From assembly GCA_035711385.1 (NCBI GenBank), contig DASTCG010000042.1:1-12363 (forward strand): DNA of 12,363 nt. The letters run 5' to 3'. Position numbers and translations under genes: made by a program. Source of the DNA: JACDAN01 sp035711385. Its GTDB lineage: Bacteria; Actinomycetota; Thermoleophilia; Gaiellales; Gaiellaceae. Positions within the stretch are counted from its first letter, which is position 1, and the number at the start of each line of letters is the position of its first letter. Positions 1 through 6,457 of the stretch are shown here, piece after piece. The notes under the pieces are model-generated. The model was given only the letters and a program-made list of their open reading frames with translations. It searched no databases and was not told the origin of the DNA.

Positions 1-176
1 GTCGCGGCCGCGCCGGCCTCCCTCGCCGCGTCGAGATACTCGGAGCCGCCGCCGACGGCGACGAACAGGTCTCCGGGGCGGATCCGCCGCGAATCGATCT
101 GGACGCCGGTGACCTCCTCGGCGGTCGCGTCGAGGCGGCCCAGCCCTCGGAGCTCCGACAGCGGCAGCGGGATCAC
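1..176 (-). CDS. murF: UDP-N-acetylmuramoyl-tripeptide--D-alanyl-D-alanine ligase, N-terminal part (partial)
   Basis: MurF adds D-Ala-D-Ala to UDP-MurNAc-tripeptide in the cytoplasm, the last step of the soluble peptidoglycan precursor. Only about 58 N-terminal residues are visible; the gene runs off the window at base 1. The visible part reads VIPLPLSELRGLGRL, then GVQIDSRRIRPGDLFVAV and a Gly-rich stretch. This matches the N-terminal substrate-binding domain of Mur ligases (the D-S-R-x-V/I-x-P-G-D-L-F-x-A signature). The start is a GTG at 174-176 whose GTGA overlaps the murE TGA stop, the typical 4-base coupling. Position directly after murE supports MurF over other Mur ligases. The ATP-binding domain lies outside the window and cannot be checked. 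Confidence 0.88.
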   Translation of the reverse strand, partial: MIPLPLSELRGLGRLDATAEEVTGVQIDSRRIRPGDLFVAVGGGSEYLDAAREAGAAA

Positions 177-1627
177 GCGGGCGCCCTCAGGTTCCGAAGC
201 GCCTCGCGCGCCACCTCGCGGTCGTCGAAGGGAATCTTCCGGTCGGCAAACTCCTGTCCCTGCTCGTGGCCCTTGCCCGCGATGACGACAACGTCTCGCT
301 CGCCGGCCTCCTCGATCGCACGCACGATCGCGGCGCGGCGGTCGGGCTCCACCTGGACGTCCTCCGAGACCCCGGCGAGGATATCGTCGATGATCGCGAG
401 CGGGTCCTCGCTCCGCGGGTTGTCGGAAGTGACGATCGCGATGTCGGCCAGCTCGCTCGCGATCCGGCCCATCTCCGGCCGCTTGCCGCGATCCCGGTCG
501 CCGCCGCAGCCGAAGACGCAGATGAGCTGCCCTGCGGTGAGCTCCCGCGCCGCACGGAGGACGTTCGCAAGCGAGTCCGGCGTGTGCGCATAGTCGACGA
601 GCACCGTGAACGGCTGGCCTTCCTGAACCGACTCGAAGCGGCCGGGGACGCCGGGAAGCCGCTCGACGCCGGTTGCGACCGACTCGTCGGGAATCCCGAT
701 CAGGCGCGAGACCGCAACGGCGGCGAGCATGTTCTGCATGTTGAACCGCCCGTGAAGCTGAGCCCGGAGGAGGATGCCTCCGTAGCCGATCGGCTCGGGC
801 GTCACGATCGAGCCCCAGGAGGCGGAGGTCGTGATGTCCGCGTCGTCGCCGAGGCCGTAGGTGAGGAGTGGGGCCCGATTGAGTCTGCGCAGCTCGTCCG
901 CCAGCCTTTTGCCCCACGGGTCGTCGACGTTCACGGCCGCCGGCGGCGGCGGCTCGTGCTCGGCGAACAACCGCCGCTTCGCCTCGTAGTACTCGTCCAT
1001 CGAGCCGTGGAAGTCGAGGTGGTCCTGCGTCAGGTTCGTGAACGCCAGCCCGTCGAAGCGGACGCGGTCGAGCCGGCCGAGGACGGACCCATGCGAGGTC
1101 GCCTCCAACACCACGCTGCGATCGCCTGCGTCGACCATCTCGCGGAACGTGCGCTGCAGGTCGATTGCCTCCGGCGTCGTGCGCACGGCCGGCCTGGCCT
1201 CGCCGCCGACGCGCGACTCGATCGTCCCGATCAGGCCGGGGCGCATCCCGGCCGTGTCGAGGATCGAGTACAGCAGGTACGCCGTCGTCGTCTTGCCGTT
1301 GGTCCCGGTGACGCCTGCGACGACGAGCTCCTCCGTCGGCCGCCCGAAGAACTCGTCGGCGGCGACGGCCATCGCCGCCCGAGCCGACGGGACGACGAGC
1401 TGCGGCACTCGCAGATCCAACGGGCGCTCGACGACGAGTGCGGCCGCGCCGCGCTCGACCGCCTCGCCCGCGAGGTCATGGCGATCGATGCGTTCGCCCG
1501 GCGCGCAGAAGAAGAGCGCGCCCGGCCGGACCTCGCGCGTGTCGTACGCCAGGTCGGTGATATCCGTTGGAGCGCCTCCGCGGACCTCCAGAGGTCCGAG
1601 CGCGGTGATCAGCCGCTCGAGATCCAC
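173..1627 (-). CDS. murE: UDP-N-acetylmuramoyl-L-alanyl-D-glutamate--2,6-diaminopimelate ligase
   Basis: MurE ligates the third amino acid onto UDP-MurNAc-L-Ala-D-Glu using ATP, in the cytoplasm. The 484 residues are full length for the family. An N-terminal substrate domain has YDTREVRPGALFFC (residues 28-41). The P-loop GTNGKTTT is at 108-115, the substrate-contacting RTTP at 149-152, EATSHG at 175-180, and the probable carbamylated lysine is K217 in YYEAK. In the C-terminal domain DNPRSEDP at 402-409 is the signature of enzymes that accept meso-diaminopimelate, and GKGHE follows at 451-455. The wall is therefore predicted to be meso-DAP type. The start is a GTG at 1625-1627 with no clear Shine-Dalgarno sequence. 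It lies 51 bases after ftsI, the only sizeable gap in the cluster, so reinitiation may be weak or the true start slightly different. Confidence 0.97.
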   Translation of the reverse strand: MDLERLITALGPLEVRGGAPTDITDLAYDTREVRPGALFFCAPGERIDRHDLAGEAVERGAAALVVERPLDLRVPQLVVPSARAAMAVAADEFFGRPTEELVVAGVTGTNGKTTTAYLLYSILDTAGMRPGLIGTIESRVGGEARPAVRTTPEAIDLQRTFREMVDAGDRSVVLEATSHGSVLGRLDRVRFDGLAFTNLTQDHLDFHGSMDEYYEAKRRLFAEHEPPPPAAVNVDDPWGKRLADELRRLNRAPLLTYGLGDDADITTSASWGSIVTPEPIGYGGILLRAQLHGRFNMQNMLAAVAVSRLIGIPDESVATGVERLPGVPGRFESVQEGQPFTVLVDYAHTPDSLANVLRAARELTAGQLICVFGCGGDRDRGKRPEMGRIASELADIAIVTSDNPRSEDPLAIIDDILAGVSEDVQVEPDRRAAIVRAIEEAGERDVVVIAGKGHEQGQEFADRKIPFDDREVAREALRNLRAPA

Positions 1628-1678
1628 GATCGGCTGGAGGCTAGCGGAGTGGGTGGTCGGGAAGCTGCGGTGAGGACG

Positions 1679-3316
1679 CTATGCGTCTGGCGGGATCTCC
1701 AGATACTGGAGGGCGAAGCTCGCGATCTGCTGGAATGCGGGCGCGGCGACCGTTCCGCCCCAGATCGTGCTCGGCTCGTCCACCGTCACGAGCACGACGA
1801 GTCGCGGGTCGCTTGCGGGTACCGCACCGACGAAGGACGCCACGTACTTCGAGGTCGAGTAGCCGCCGCGGGGGTCGGGTTTCGCCGCGGTTCCCGTCTT
1901 GCCGGCCACCTGATACCCCTCGACGGCCGCCTCGGTGCCGGTTCCCTCGAGGACGACGTCCCGCATCATCGTCATCAGCTGGTCGGACACGTGCCGGGAG
2001 ATGACGCGCCGCCTCTTGATCGGACGGCCGTCGACGAGATGTGGCTGCCTCCAGATGCCCCCGTTCGCGACGGCCGCGTAGGCAGAGGCCATCTGCAGCG
2101 GCGTGACGGCGATGCCGTGGCCGATCGGCAGCGTCCCGATCGTCGAGCCGGACCAGTAGCCCGGCAGGATGCCCGCGGTCTCGCCCGGGAAGTCGATGCC
2201 GGTCTTCTTCCCGAACCCGAACCGCCCGAGCCACGTCTCGAGCCGCTCCCGGCCGAGCAGCTCGGCCAGCGTGATCGTCCCGATGTTCGAGGACTGCGCG
2301 AGGATGGCCGAGACCGTCATCCGTTCCGTGCTCGTCCGGTGCGCCTCGTGGATGACGCGGTCGGCGACGTGGATGCTGGGAGCGAGCGTGAAGGCGGTCG
2401 TCGGCGTCACGAGCCCCTCCGAGAGCGCGCCGGCGACGGTGACGACCTTGAGCGTCGAGCCCGGCTCGTACGTGTCCGTGACGGCTCTGTTGCGCTCGAC
2501 CTCGCGCGGCGTCTCCGGGAACCGGTTGGCGTCGAACCCCGGCTCGTTTGCGAGCGCGAGCACCTCGCCCGTGTGGGGATCGAGGATCACTGCGGTCGCG
2601 GCCAGGGCGCCCCACTTCCGAACCGTCGCCCGAAGGATCGACTCGGCGTTCCCCTGGAGGGTCGCATCGAGCGTCAGCCGCACGTCGCGGCCTTCGACGA
2701 CGGGCGTCGCGTGGATCACGTCCAGCGCCCGGCCGAAGGGATCGCGGACGATCGTCTCCAGCCCCGGCCGTCCCGCGAGCGTCCGGTCGAGCGCCAGCTC
2801 GAGCCCCGAGAGACCCTTGTTGTCGACCCCTGCGTAACCCAGCACGTGCGCGGCGACCGGTCCCTGCGGGTAGGCGCGCCGCTCTTCCGGATAGAAGCCG
2901 AGGCCGGCGATGCCCTGGCGCTGGAGGGCGAGCGCGCGCTCCGGGTCGGCCTTCCGGGCCACGTACACGAAGCCCCTCGAGCGGTCGGCGAGGCGCCCGT
3001 AGATCGTGTCCGGGTCGATGTGCAAGGCCCGGCCGGCTGCGATCGCCGCGGCCCGCGGATCCACGATGTGCCTCGGGTTCGCATAGACGGTCGTCGCCCG
3101 CCGGCCGGTCGCGAGCCGGACGCCGTTCCGGTCGAGGATCGACCCGCGCGGCGCCGGAAGCGTCACGGTGGCGTGATGCTGGCCTTCCGCCAGGCGGTCG
3201 AGCCCCTGCGCATGGACGGCCTGCAGCCACACGGCCCTGCCGAAGGTGCCGGCGAAGGCGAGGGTGAAGAGCGCGAGGAGAAGCCGGATACGCCGGTTCG
3301 GGAGCCGCCGGCTCAC
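1679..3316 (-). CDS. ftsI: Septal peptidoglycan transpeptidase (class B penicillin-binding protein, FtsI/PBP3)
   Basis: This class B PBP cross-links peptidoglycan at the division septum, acting outside the membrane with FtsW and the FtsL complex. The chosen GTG start (3314-3316) overlaps the ftsL TGA by four bases and gives 545 residues. The same frame stays open to 3799, but that upstream part is Arg/Pro-rich antisense-like sequence and not family-like. A short basic N-terminus precedes one membrane anchor (about 10-30). The dimerisation domain begins near PAPRGSILDRNG (55-65). Catalytic motifs are S287-T-L-K290 (serine nucleophile), S342-S-N344 and K473-T-G475. No PASTA repeats follow the catalytic domain, which ends at residue 545. 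Position between ftsL and murE fits FtsI; only the dedicated septal role, as against another class B PBP, rests on context. Confidence 0.95.
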   Translation of the reverse strand: MSRRLPNRRIRLLLALFTLAFAGTFGRAVWLQAVHAQGLDRLAEGQHHATVTLPAPRGSILDRNGVRLATGRRATTVYANPRHIVDPRAAAIAAGRALHIDPDTIYGRLADRSRGFVYVARKADPERALALQRQGIAGLGFYPEERRAYPQGPVAAHVLGYAGVDNKGLSGLELALDRTLAGRPGLETIVRDPFGRALDVIHATPVVEGRDVRLTLDATLQGNAESILRATVRKWGALAATAVILDPHTGEVLALANEPGFDANRFPETPREVERNRAVTDTYEPGSTLKVVTVAGALSEGLVTPTTAFTLAPSIHVADRVIHEAHRTSTERMTVSAILAQSSNIGTITLAELLGRERLETWLGRFGFGKKTGIDFPGETAGILPGYWSGSTIGTLPIGHGIAVTPLQMASAYAAVANGGIWRQPHLVDGRPIKRRRVISRHVSDQLMTMMRDVVLEGTGTEAAVEGYQVAGKTGTAAKPDPRGGYSTSKYVASFVGAVPASDPRLVVLVTVDEPSTIWGGTVAAPAFQQIASFALQYLEIPPDA

Positions 3317-3648
3317 GGATGGGCGAGATCCACGTACGTCGTCGTCGCGGGGTCTGCGCGCACGTAGCCGAGCCGTTTGCGGGCGAGGCTGCTCGTCCGG
3401 GCGGAGGCGGAGCGAGTCGCGAGCTCCGACGCGAGTTGCGCGGAGTCCGCCCGAATCTGGTCGCGCTCGCGGGCCAGCTGGTCGAACTGGAGGTTCAGGC
3501 GCAGGACGGCGACGTTGAGGGCGACCACGCCGGCGAGCAGGCCGCCCACGAGGACGATCCAGAGTGCCCCGCCCGCCGTCCTGCCTCTCGCGGCGCCGCG
3601 TCTCCTCGGTCGCGCCGATGCGCGCTGGCGTGCGACTGCGACGGCCAT
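3313..3648 (-). CDS. ftsL: Cell division protein FtsL (septum formation initiator family)
   Basis: FtsL is a small bitopic scaffold protein that links FtsB/FtsQ to FtsW-FtsI in the divisome. The 111-residue product has a basic, Arg-rich cytoplasmic N-terminus (about 1-24), one transmembrane helix (about 27-50, ALWIVLVGGLLAGVVALNVA), then a coiled coil (about 51-90) with LNLQFDQLARERDQIRAD. It ends with ARKRLGYVRADPATTTYVDL, the region that follows the coiled coil in this family. Sequence conservation in FtsL is low, so the call depends largely on topology, size and place between rsmH and ftsI. The ATG at 3646-3648 lies three bases after the rsmH stop, and the stop overlaps the ftsI GTG. A DivIC/FtsB-like protein is the main alternative. 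Confidence 0.87.
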   Translation of the reverse strand: MAVAVARQRASARPRRRGAARGRTAGGALWIVLVGGLLAGVVALNVAVLRLNLQFDQLARERDQIRADSAQLASELATRSASARTSSLARKRLGYVRADPATTTYVDLAHP

Positions 3649-3651
3649 GCC

Positions 3652-4608
3652 CTAGACCTTCACCGCCGCTCGCAGGCGCGCCGAAGCGGCCCGCGGGTTC
3701 GCAGCGATCTCCTGCGCCGATGGCCGCAGGGCCTTCCGGGTCAGGACCCGGAGGGACGGCTCGCGGCCGCACACGCAGACCGGGAAGTCCGGCGGGCACG
3801 TGCAGCCGTGCGACTCGGCGCGGAAGAACCGCTTGACGATCCGGTCCTCGAGCGAATGGAAGCTGATGACCGCCATCCGGCCGCCGGGGTTGAGCACGTC
3901 GAGCGCGGCCGGAAGGGCAGCCTCGAGGGCGCCGAGCTCGTCGTTCACGGCGATTCGAAGCGCCTGGAAGACGCGGCGGGCGGGATGGCCGTCGCCGAAG
4001 CGCGCGGGCGTCGGGATCGCCGCCTTGATCGTCTCTACCAGCTCCCCGGTCGTCTCGAACGGCTGCGCGCGGCGCTCGCGGACGATCCGCTTCGCGATCT
4101 GCCGGGCGTACCGTTCCTCGCCGTAGGAGCGGAAGATCTCCGTCAGCTCGCGCTCGCTCGACTCGTTCACGACCTCGCGTGCCGAGACCTCGGCAGAGGG
4201 ATCCATCCGCATGTCGAGCGGCGCGTCCGCCGCGTAGGAGAAGCCGCGTTCCGGCCGGTCGAGCTGCATGCTGGAGACGCCGAGGTCGAACAGGATCGCG
4301 TCTGCACCCCGCCCGTTGTCGGCGAAGCGCTCGAGCACGTCGGCGAAGTCGCCGGCGAGGAAGCGCGTTTTCAGGCCCGCGCGCCGGCGGAAGGACTCGA
4401 AGTAGGGCTTGACGCTCGGATCGCGGTCGATTGCGACGTACTTGCCCTCGCCCTGCAGGTCCTCGGCCAGCAGCGCGGCATGCCCGCCTGCGCCGAAGGT
4501 CGCGTCGACCACGGTCTCGCCGGGGTGCACGTCGAGAAGCCGCCGAACCTCCTCGGCGAGAACCGGAACGTGATCAGTCGCGCTTGGCTGCAAGACGCTC
4601 GGCAACAT
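3652..4608 (-). CDS. rsmH: 16S rRNA (cytosine(1402)-N(4))-methyltransferase RsmH (MraW)
   Basis: RsmH uses S-adenosylmethionine to methylate N4 of C1402 in the decoding centre of 16S rRNA. The 318-residue product has the whole family signature: HVPVLAEEV (13-21), the SAM-binding loop DATFGAGGHA (35-44), AIDRD (59-63), FDLGVSSMQLD (107-117), RGFSY (121-125), PLDMRMD (130-136), HPARRVFQALRIAVN (208-222) and ISFHSLEDR (248-256). A CTC...CVC cysteine cluster (C269, C271, C278, C280) follows. The frame is open upstream to 4719, but the ATG at 4606-4608 has a GGGAG at 8-base spacing (4617-4621) and gives the usual length. This start makes rsmH overlap the end of mraZ by 35 bases. RsmH is reported to modulate MraZ activity in other bacteria, consistent with adjacency. 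Confidence 0.97.
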   Translation of the reverse strand: MLPSVLQPSATDHVPVLAEEVRRLLDVHPGETVVDATFGAGGHAALLAEDLQGEGKYVAIDRDPSVKPYFESFRRRAGLKTRFLAGDFADVLERFADNGRGADAILFDLGVSSMQLDRPERGFSYAADAPLDMRMDPSAEVSAREVVNESSERELTEIFRSYGEERYARQIAKRIVRERRAQPFETTGELVETIKAAIPTPARFGDGHPARRVFQALRIAVNDELGALEAALPAALDVLNPGGRMAVISFHSLEDRIVKRFFRAESHGCTCPPDFPVCVCGREPSLRVLTRKALRPSAQEIAANPRAASARLRAAVKV

Positions 4609-5026
4609 GCTCCGCACTCCCTTCGACCTCGTTGAGCTCCCGCCGCCAGGTCTCCCGATCCCAGATCTCCAGGTGATCGTGGATCCCGGCGACGACGACT
4701 TCCCGCTCGAGGCCCGCATAGCGGAGCAGGGGTCCGGGGATCATGATCCTCCCCTGCTTGTCCATGTCGGCTTCGGCCGCGCCGGAGAAGAAGTGGCGCT
4801 GCAGCTTGCGGCCCTCGCTCGAGAGCGGATCGAGCTCCGCGACGCGCGCCTGGAACCGCTCCAGCCAGTCGCCTCGCGGATACGCGTAGAGGCACCCGTC
4901 CATGCCGCGCGTGACGACCACTCCCTCGGACATGGCGTCTCGGAACCGGGCCGGAAGCGTGAGCCGGTTCTTGTCGTCGATGGTGTGTTCGTACTCTCCG
5001 AGCAGCATGTGCGGGTCATCAGCCAT
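4574..5026 (-). CDS. mraZ: Transcriptional regulator MraZ
   Basis: MraZ is a DNA-binding protein with two AbrB-like swapped-hairpin half-domains that forms rings and regulates the dcw operon. The 150 residues show both halves. The first has GEYEHTIDDKNRLTLPARFR (10-29) with the DxKxR core D17/K19/R21. The second has FSGAAEADMDKQGRIMIP (80-97) with D89/K90/R93. GLEREVVVAGIHDHLEIWD (105-123) is the conserved C-terminal strand. Two starts are possible. The ATG at 5024-5026 directly follows GTGGGAG, while Met7 (ATG at 5006-5008) matches the usual family start M-x-x-G-E-Y but has no well-spaced ribosome-binding site. The predicted transcription start near 5035 would give a leader of under ten bases for the first ATG. 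It is the first gene of the cluster and likely autoregulated through the repeats immediately upstream. Confidence 0.96.
   Translation of the reverse strand: MADDPHMLLGEYEHTIDDKNRLTLPARFRDAMSEGVVVTRGMDGCLYAYPRGDWLERFQARVAELDPLSSEGRKLQRHFFSGAAEADMDKQGRIMIPGPLLRYAGLEREVVVAGIHDHLEIWDRETWRRELNEVEGSAEHVAERLAAKRD
4617..4621 (-). promoter_or_regulatory. Ribosome-binding site deciding the rsmH start
   Basis: On the minus strand GGGAG lies eight bases before the ATG at 4606-4608, inside the 3' end of the mraZ coding sequence. This is the best-spaced Shine-Dalgarno sequence near the rsmH N-terminus. It supports the start that overlaps mraZ by 35 bases over the TTG codons a few residues further in. Confidence 0.7.
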
Positions 5027-5066
5027 CTCCCACTTTCCACCACTTTAGACCACTTTTCCCCACTAC
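5027..5066 (-). promoter_or_regulatory. MraZ box: tandem 10-bp operator repeats
   Basis: Immediately upstream of mraZ the minus strand carries three consecutive, gap-free decamers of the form AAAGTGG-N3: 5047-5056 AAAGTGGTCT, 5037-5046 AAAGTGGTGG and 5027-5036 AAAGTGGGAG. A fourth, degenerate copy (GTAGTGGGGA) is at 5057-5066. The exact 10-bp period and the core match the MraZ operators described in other bacteria (AAAGTG[T/G]N3 repeats in Mycoplasma, TGGG repeats at 10-bp spacing in E. coli). The array overlaps the -10 hexamer and the expected transcription start, so bound MraZ should block initiation. Confidence 0.88.
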
Positions 5067-5071
5067 GTCAA
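5042..5071 (-). promoter_or_regulatory. Predicted promoter of the dcw cluster
   Basis: On the minus strand TTGACG (5066-5071) is a five-of-six match to the -35 consensus. After an 18-bp spacer, TAAAGT (5042-5047) matches the -10 consensus at four of six. Initiation would fall near 5034-5036, leaving only about eight to ten bases before the first mraZ ATG. The -10 is part of the second and third AAAGTGG repeats, which explains how operator and promoter are combined. Confidence 0.65.
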
Positions 5072-5140
5072 CCCACGAAACACATGGCCGCGCAATCACG
5101 AGGAAGCGCACGTGGAACTTCGCGAGGTCGCTCCGCGTCG

Positions 5141-5959
5141 CTAGCGCGGCGCATTGCCGTGCGCGCCACGCCGAGTCAGAGCGGCCGCCGACCACCGGGC
5201 GGCCTCCTCGACCGCCTCCTGCGGCGAGAATCCGTTGCCCAGGGCGAACGCCAGGCCGGCCGCGAAGCTGTCGCCCGCCCCATAGGCGTCGACGATCGGA
5301 CGCTCGAGCGGTGCCGGCGTCCAGACGCCTGAGAAGCCGTCCGCAGCCTCCCACCGTCCGCCGTCCCGGCCCGCGGTCGAGACGACGAGGCAAGGTGGAG
5401 GGTCGAGGTCGCCCGGCGCGTAGTGCTCGCTCGGATCGGAGGCGCTGTGCACGACGGCGTCGAGCCGCACGCGCGCCCGGCGCAAGAGCGGCAGGATCCT
5501 GGCGGTGGCGACGACGGCCTTCGCTCGCCGCGCCTCGCGCAGGGCTCCCTCGTCCCCCGCCGTGAAATAGACGGCGTCGACGTCGTCGAGCTCCCCCCAC
5601 GGCAGGTCGTCTTCCGCCCGCGGCTCGAGGCGCTCGCCCATCGTGGTGATCGTCCGCTCGCCCTGCGCATCGACGAAGGTGAAGGCGCGGCGGGTCGCGG
5701 CCGTCTTCCACGCAACCCGCATCGAGACTCCGAGCGCTTCGAGCTCACGCCCCGTTCGCCGACCGACGTCGTCGTCGCCAAGCGCCGTGAAGAACACCGC
5801 GTGGCCGCACATGCGAGCCAGCTGCACGACGCTGACTCCTCCCCCGCCCGCCGGCTCGGCCCAGCTCTCGAGCGCGGCGATGATCTCGCCCGGCCGGGGC
5901 AGCCGCTCGACGCGCGCGAAGTCCACCCACTCGACGTGGCCGACGACCGCGCACTTCAT
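5141..5959 (-). CDS. PfkB/ribokinase-family carbohydrate kinase, substrate unknown
   Basis: Members of this family transfer phosphate from ATP to a sugar, sugar phosphate or nucleoside in the cytoplasm. The 272-residue protein begins MKCAVVGHVEWVDF. It has the Gly-rich substrate motif PAGGGGVSVVQLARMCGH (36-53), then ALGDDDVGRRTGRELEALGV (59-78), and the ATP/anion-hole signature DAYGAGDSFAAGLAFALG (224-241) with D230 as catalytic base. It is slightly shorter than the usual 300 or so. The start is well supported: GGAGG (5967-5971) lies seven bases before the ATG at 5957-5959. The same frame is open further upstream, but that sequence is antisense to the sigma factor gene. It stands alone, 115 bases upstream of mraZ and divergent from the sigma factor gene. 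The motifs do not reveal the substrate. Confidence 0.9.
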   Translation of the reverse strand: MKCAVVGHVEWVDFARVERLPRPGEIIAALESWAEPAGGGGVSVVQLARMCGHAVFFTALGDDDVGRRTGRELEALGVSMRVAWKTAATRRAFTFVDAQGERTITTMGERLEPRAEDDLPWGELDDVDAVYFTAGDEGALREARRAKAVVATARILPLLRRARVRLDAVVHSASDPSEHYAPGDLDPPPCLVVSTAGRDGGRWEAADGFSGVWTPAPLERPIVDAYGAGDSFAAGLAFALGNGFSPQEAVEEAARWSAAALTRRGAHGNAPR

Positions 5960-6004
5960 CTCACAACCTCCGGAACCTCCACGTTGAAGAGGATGATGGA
6001 GGCA

Positions 6005-6457
6005 ATGACCATTCCGCCGTTCGAACGGTTCTACTCGGAGAACCGCGACGCGGTGTTCGCCCACCTCGTACGGCTGCTCGGCCGCCAACGGGCCGAGGAC
6101 GCCTTCCAGGAGACCTTCCTGCGGGCCCTTCGCGGCTACGGATCGCTCCGGCACGGCAGATACCTGCGCGCCTGGGTGTTCACGATCGCGGCCCGGGTGG
6201 CGGCGGACGAGGGACGCAGGCGCCGGCCCGAGGCCCTCGAGGGCCTCGAGGGCGAGACCGCCGACGAGCGCCCGGAGTACGCGCAGCTGGAGCACCTCGC
6301 GAACGAGCTCCCGGAGAAGGAGCGCGCCGCCGTGGTCCTGCGGTACGGCTACGACCTCCCCTACTCGGACATCGGCATCGCCCTCGGCTCCAGCGAGGAG
6401 GCGGCCCGCCAGGCCGCGTCGTCGGGGGTGCGCCGCCTGCGAAGGAGGCTCACATGA
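6005..6457 (+). CDS. ECF-like sigma-70 family RNA polymerase sigma factor
   Basis: This protein should recruit RNA polymerase to a specific promoter set. From the ATG at 6005 it has 150 residues. Region 2 spans about 7-75, with FERFYSENRDAVFAHLVRLL, the region 2.2-like AEDAFQETFLRAL (30-42) and RAWVFTIAARVAADEGRRRRP (55-75). A short acidic linker follows, then region 4 (about 99-149) with ELPEKERAAVVLRYGYDLPY and a helix-turn-helix ending VRRLRRRL. Both regions are present, but the protein is at the short end for ECF factors. In-frame ATGs at 5993 and 5996 are alternative starts; GGAGG at 5998-6002 sits very close to 6005. Its stop overlaps the alkyltransferase start by four bases (ATGA), so the two are translationally coupled. 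No anti-sigma factor gene is nearby. Confidence 0.87.
   Translation: MTIPPFERFYSENRDAVFAHLVRLLGRQRAEDAFQETFLRALRGYGSLRHGRYLRAWVFTIAARVAADEGRRRRPEALEGLEGETADERPEYAQLEHLANELPEKERAAVVLRYGYDLPYSDIGIALGSSEEAARQAASSGVRRLRRRLT

Noticed and set aside
266..3367. A 1033-codon open frame on the plus strand, antisense to murE and ftsI
   Set aside because: Its translation is Arg/Asp/Val-rich with no recognisable domain, and it runs opposite two clear enzymes. Long antisense open frames are expected in very GC-rich DNA.
3317..3799. Upstream extension of the ftsI frame by 161 codons
   Set aside because: It overlaps all of ftsL and is Pro/Arg-rich without family similarity; the GTG at 3316 coupled to the ftsL stop gives the correct PBP N-terminus.
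5072..5140. Possible terminator or small RNA between the PfkB gene and the mraZ promoter
   Set aside because: Only short, weak complementarities (4-bp stems) and no U tract were found on either strand.
6230..6247. Perfect 18-bp palindrome GAGGCCCTC-GAGGGCCTC inside the sigma factor gene
   Set aside because: It encodes the linker residues EALEGLEG through repeated GAG/CTC codons. Such palindromes arise easily from GC-rich codon choice, and nothing around it suggests a site.
5960..6295. Upstream extension of the PfkB kinase frame by 112 codons
   Set aside because: It is antisense to the sigma factor gene, while the ATG at 5959 has a GGAGG at seven-base spacing and starts the family fold.
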